A stretch of DNA of 10,000 nucleotides, from contig JABUQX010097295.1 of assembly GCA_015478945.1 (NCBI GenBank), positions 7,501 through 17,500 of the forward strand, read 5' to 3'. Positions 6,346 to 10,000 of the stretch are shown here, piece by piece. Under the pieces are notes generated by a model that did not search any database, was not told where the DNA came from, and saw only the letters and a program-made list of their open reading frames with translations. The position numbers and the translations under genes are program-made. Origin of the DNA: Trachelipus rathkii. Lineage: Eukaryota; Arthropoda; Malacostraca; Isopoda; Trachelipodidae. The first letter of the stretch is position 1; every line of letters starts with the position of its first letter.

Positions 6346-8894
6346 AGCTAGAGAAGAATTTGCTGAGAAACTAAGCCTCTCTAAAAAGTAAGTTAAACTA
6401 AGTTGCCGAATGGATAATGCCTAAGATTCTACTCATGTCCGCTATCCGAAATCACTGAATTCTCGTGGCCTCAGACTATTTCCTCAAAAAAAGTTAGAAT
6501 AATTAATTTTATTAACTATAAAGAACTAAATCTAGAAATAGATATTTATTAATTAAATCGAATAATTTTACGGTTTGTAAATAATTAAACTATTCGTACT
6601 TCTCACGAGAATAAAGGGTAACTAAATTATTTTAATTTTTACAATTATTTACAGTAATTTACAGTTCTTAAAATAAGGTAAATAGCGTGTTTACCGAATT
6701 ATATACAATGAAGCGCACTCAGCAATGGACACATAGCGCGACGCATTATTTACATCAAAAATATTATACAATATTGGTATAAAAGGATGTGACTTTCCTG
6801 AAAAGGTAAGTCCCATGTCGTTATAAAATAAAGTTAATTCAACGGCAAGTGCTGAAATCGTTTTAAACGAAGAGAAAATTCTTTAAATATAATATAAAAG
6901 TGTAGGCTTAATAACAACTAAAACTAACTTTTAATACTTATAACTACGAGATATTAATGTTAATTAATAATAATAAAAAATTTATCAGGAAGTTAAGTGT
7001 TTTAATAATGCCTTCTCAGTAAATATTTACCGAAACCGAAATATTAACGAATACCATGTCATTTGAGAAAAGTAAATCACAATTCTTAATGATACTATAT
7101 GGATATTAAAAAGATTTAAAAGTATTCTTTCCCTTATATAAATTGTATAAACATTTTTTGATAAATATTTTAATAAGTCATACCATTTTAATTTATATAA
7201 TTATTTTTTCTTAGTCTTAAATCAATTATCAACTAATTTCTTAAACTTAAAATATGGACGCTAGTTTTATCGTAAAGTATAATCATTTGTCGATAATTAT
7301 TTGCAATGAATGAGTTTCTTTGTTAACAGAATCTTTATAATTACAAAAATATCATTTTAATTCATAATTTAAACAATAGAAATCCTACTGACAACATCCT
7401 CAAAGCTTCGTTTTATGGGTAACTTAAGTAGGATTGCATTCCTAAATAAAGGCAGTAAAAATGTGATAATTGAAAGTATATATAGTTCAACGTATATGAC
7501 GTTTCAATTTAAGTTACCTTTAATAACTGTTCTTTTAAAAAGGAGCTGAAAGAAAAATATCAAATCTACCTACCGTGCCCATCTTTAAGATTCAACTTCT
7601 TTGAGGAAAAAGAGATATATTTAATTCCACACTTATCTAAATTAATTCTGGTATAGAAGCAATATATGTTAAATCTACTTGAATTATATACATTTTGATA
7701 ATGTAATATTCGGCAATGAAATCTATCAAATCTTAAACTATTATTTACATATTTACAAATTCTTAAATTCAGGAACGGAGACTAAATAAATAGCAAGAAA
7801 ATTACGTTAAAGAAAAAAGAAAAACACTAACTTATTCCGATACGTCTTTCGCAAGTGGTCTTAAACTTCCCAATCATTCTTTCGTATTTAACACATAATT
7901 CCCTGCTTTCTTTTCACTACTTCTTAAATTGTTTCTCCTTCAATGCTAAAATTCTCTGTTCTTTTAAGATTCTCAAAACTAATACCATGGTTTTTTTTTC
8001 ATGAAAACTACGTCACTTAAAACCCTTTGATTAAATTCATCATTTTTCAAACAGCAATAAAATAATTACAAAAAGAATCAACTTGCCCCGAAGTAGAATG
8101 CGTGAGTTAAGCGCTTCACTCCCATTCTAGTTCTATTTCAGCGGATTTGCAATAGCGTTTCCTAGAAAATCTAACTATTTTGGACTTAATCGGCAAATAG
8201 GTTTCAAAACCATGTCAACCGCAAGGCAAAACCAAAGAAGGCAGCTCATTATGGCTCCTCCTATAAAATAATACCCTCTGTTGCAACAGAAAAAAACTAA
8301 TCAATTAACAATCTAAACAAAATCTCATTACTAAAATATTTTCCAAAACCTCAATAACTTCATCACATCAATAATCATAAAATACTTTAATAACTATACA
8401 TACTCAGTAAACCTTAAAATAACCTGAGAGAACTCCTGTACTCAATTCTAAAATATTCCATCATTACTCTATTAACTTTTTAATCTGCAGTATCAACGAA
8501 TTTTATCTCTAAATTCAATCAAAAATAATCGACACTTCTTACTAAAACTCTTAGAATAATTTCCCTATTTCAGGCTCATATCTTTCTTTAACCTTTCTCT
8601 GCAAGCCAAAATAATTACTACATTCACAAAAGCATTAAGAATTTATCTTTTAAAAAAACGGCACGCGGAATTAACTATAGGCTTAAAAAACGTTTTCAAC
8701 AAACTATCTTCTTTTAATAACTGAACATAGTTGCATACCTATAAATTAACTCGGTAATGTACTATAATAACTTTAATCATCTTAATAAAAATTACTTTAC
8801 ATTAATACATTCCTTCTTAAGGGAGTGAACGATACTATACAGAAAAAAGAAGATACGTTACAATTGTTCTGATAAAGGATTAAAGAATATTTTA
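6346..8894. other. Long AT-rich region, no gene recognised
   Basis: About 2.5 kb without a substantial reading frame, tandem repeat or RNA gene that I can recognise. Isolated points are a TATAAAAG word at 6778-6785 with a splice-donor-like AAGGTAAGT ending at 6811, two interleaved inverted repeats at 7381-7518, a small hairpin at 8095-8128, and TATAAAATA at 8262-8270. None has enough context to be called functional. The region could be intron or intergenic DNA. Confidence 0.6.
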
Positions 8895-9545
8895 CAGATT
8901 AATATTGCCGTCGTTACTAATATCATTGCTACTTTTCTCTATCATCTATTATTAATATCAATATTACCATTACTTCTCTATAATAATTAGTATTATTGTC
9001 ATTCTTATTATTACTTTTAAACAACGTTAAATGCTTTCTGAAGAGATTCAAAAAAGGAAAAGCTATTTAGCAGGATTTTTTATTTTTACGTTCTTATTAA
9101 CACTCCCTGTCATTATTGTTATAGGGTAATTCATATCATCACTGTTTAATTAATCTATCACTGTTATAATTAAAAAAAAAACTATCTTACTTCGAAATTA
9201 ATTATTACTGATTTCGTTTTATTGATACCGCCATTATTACTATAAATAACACTATCGTTATCAATATCATCAAGTGTCATCATATTTATTTATATATCAT
9301 CTGTCACAATTATTTGTATTGTTAATCTTACAACGCATCATTATTAATCTTTACTTTAAAACCATTTTTACTATAATCGTCAGGAATAATACAGTTATCT
9401 TTAACATTGTTCCCTTTTTCACTACTGATTTACCCTCACACTATAGGCAAAGCATAATTATCATCTCTATTTTTATTATGTTATTCAATATTATAATCTT
9501 TATTAGCAAATATCAAATTACTTTTATAATGATTATCATATCCAT
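8895..9545. repeat. Degenerate ATT/ATC/ACT trinucleotide-rich stretch
   Basis: Words such as ATTATTACT, ATCATT, AATATCAATATT and TTATTATTACTTT recur with a loose three-base rhythm, consistent with an old, mutated trinucleotide microsatellite. The rhythm removes stop codons in some frames, which explains the hydrophobic open frame at 9274-9549 (+). That frame begins at GTG, contains mostly I, F, L and S, and is not called as a gene. Confidence 0.5.
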
Positions 9546-9857
9546 TTAATATATAAATCTTTTATTGCTCTTCTGCCCACAATTTCTTTCTTTACTAATA
9601 TCATTGATAACTTTATTCTCTTCATCATCATTACTGTTCTTGTTAGCATTATTTATCTGAGCAAATCTTTTTTTCTTACGTTTTCTTTTCCTACCTTGAA
9701 AGGGTTCTGTTTCATTTAGAGAAACAAATTTTATATTTCTCTTATCAATATGGACAATTTTAAGCTGTCTTATGTGGCTGTAAACTAATGCCTTTAGTAG
9801 AGTTTCATTTTTGTTAAGTTCATTAATAAGCTTGCCATCATTATTTGCTTTAACCAT
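9546..9857 (-). CDS. Weak hypothetical reading frame, 103 codons, no family recognised
   Basis: The minus-strand frame begins at ATG (9855-9857, MVKANNDGK) and ends at a stop at 9546-9548. It stays open upstream to about 9929 but with no earlier ATG. The product would be lysine- and asparagine-rich. It has a mixed-composition middle (LLKALVYSHIRQLKIVHIDK, about residues 21-40), a basic cluster RKRKRKKKRF (about residues 55-64) resembling a nuclear-localisation signal, and an acidic, asparagine-rich tail. No domain, signal peptide or membrane segment is visible. A frame this long is uncommon in such AT-rich DNA, but the neighbouring trinucleotide-rich sequence lowers stop-codon density. It could be a chance frame, an exon fragment or a decayed gene. 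Confidence 0.2.
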   Translation of the reverse strand: MVKANNDGKLINELNKNETLLKALVYSHIRQLKIVHIDKRNIKFVSLNETEPFQGRKRKRKKKRFAQINNANKNSNDDEENKVINDISKERNCGQKSNKRFIY

Positions 9858-9929
9858 TATTACGATTTTTATTATTATTATTTTTAATGCTTTTCTCTGA
9901 AAGGTCGATATTGATTTCTGATTCAACAA

Positions 9930-10000
9930 CGTATTTATTTAAGCAAGATTAATGCAAATTTAAACTATTGAAATTTATTATTAACGTTACTTAGTACTAA
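9930..10000. other. AT-rich right edge, nothing recognised
   Basis: Short AT-rich end of the window with no feature seen. Confidence 0.5.

Noticed and set aside
8095..8128. Small hairpin AGAATG...CATTCT with inner GTGA/TCAC, considered as an RNA gene
   Set aside because: Short broken stems, no tRNA or other recognisable RNA features, and compatible with chance.
8262..8270. TATAAAATA as a TATA box
   Set aside because: Such words are expected often in AT-rich DNA, and no gene lies downstream.
9274..9549. 91-codon plus-strand hydrophobic frame
   Set aside because: It starts at GTG and is built from ATT/ATC-type trinucleotide sequence that encodes I, F, L and S without stops.
1..10000. Integrated viral sequence, tRNA or rRNA genes
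   Set aside because: No viral-type reading frame, cloverleaf or conserved rRNA stretch was seen on either strand by eye.

Overview
The window looks like non-coding nuclear DNA from a eukaryote, most likely an invertebrate animal. It is strongly AT-rich. It holds two unrelated tandem-repeat satellites, long (TA)n microsatellites and a foldback element with hAT-type ends and an 8-bp target duplication. There is no gene-dense or operon-like layout. No protein family, rRNA or tRNA could be recognised, so the taxon cannot be named more closely.

Layout. Positions 1-2345 are a satellite of roughly 60-70 bp monomers. Two monomer types, A and B, alternate and combine into a four-monomer higher-order unit of about 265-285 bp. 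The array reads forward (1 to about 640), reversed (about 641-1557), then forward again (about 1567-2345), so neighbouring blocks mirror each other. The reversed block carries a 251-bp hAT-like MITE (1095-1345) flanked by GTCTAGAT on both sides. Positions 2346-2674 are non-repetitive, and 2675-2914 end in a second, one-ended hAT-like terminus. Positions 2915-3534 are AT-rich DNA with nothing recognisable.

Positions 3535-3661 are a (TA)n tract. A second satellite with an exact 331-bp period follows (3664-5079): three full copies between a deleted first copy and a truncated last copy. It is packed with TATCC/GGATA words, which continue through a non-satellite tail to 5208. A second (TA)n tract (5209-5552) closes this island. 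Positions 5556-6345 are less AT-rich and hold a decayed tandem repeat of about 200 bp. From 6346 to the end the DNA is AT-rich and mostly featureless, with a degenerate ATT/ATC-type trinucleotide stretch (about 8895-9545) and one weak minus-strand reading frame (9546-9857).

No genes can be shown to work together here. The interest lies in repeat architecture: a mirrored higher-order satellite with a datable insertion, and a 331-bp satellite island boxed in by (TA)n. Both are plausible heterochromatin or intergenic structures. Copy numbers and inversion junctions in such DNA are also where assembly errors occur.
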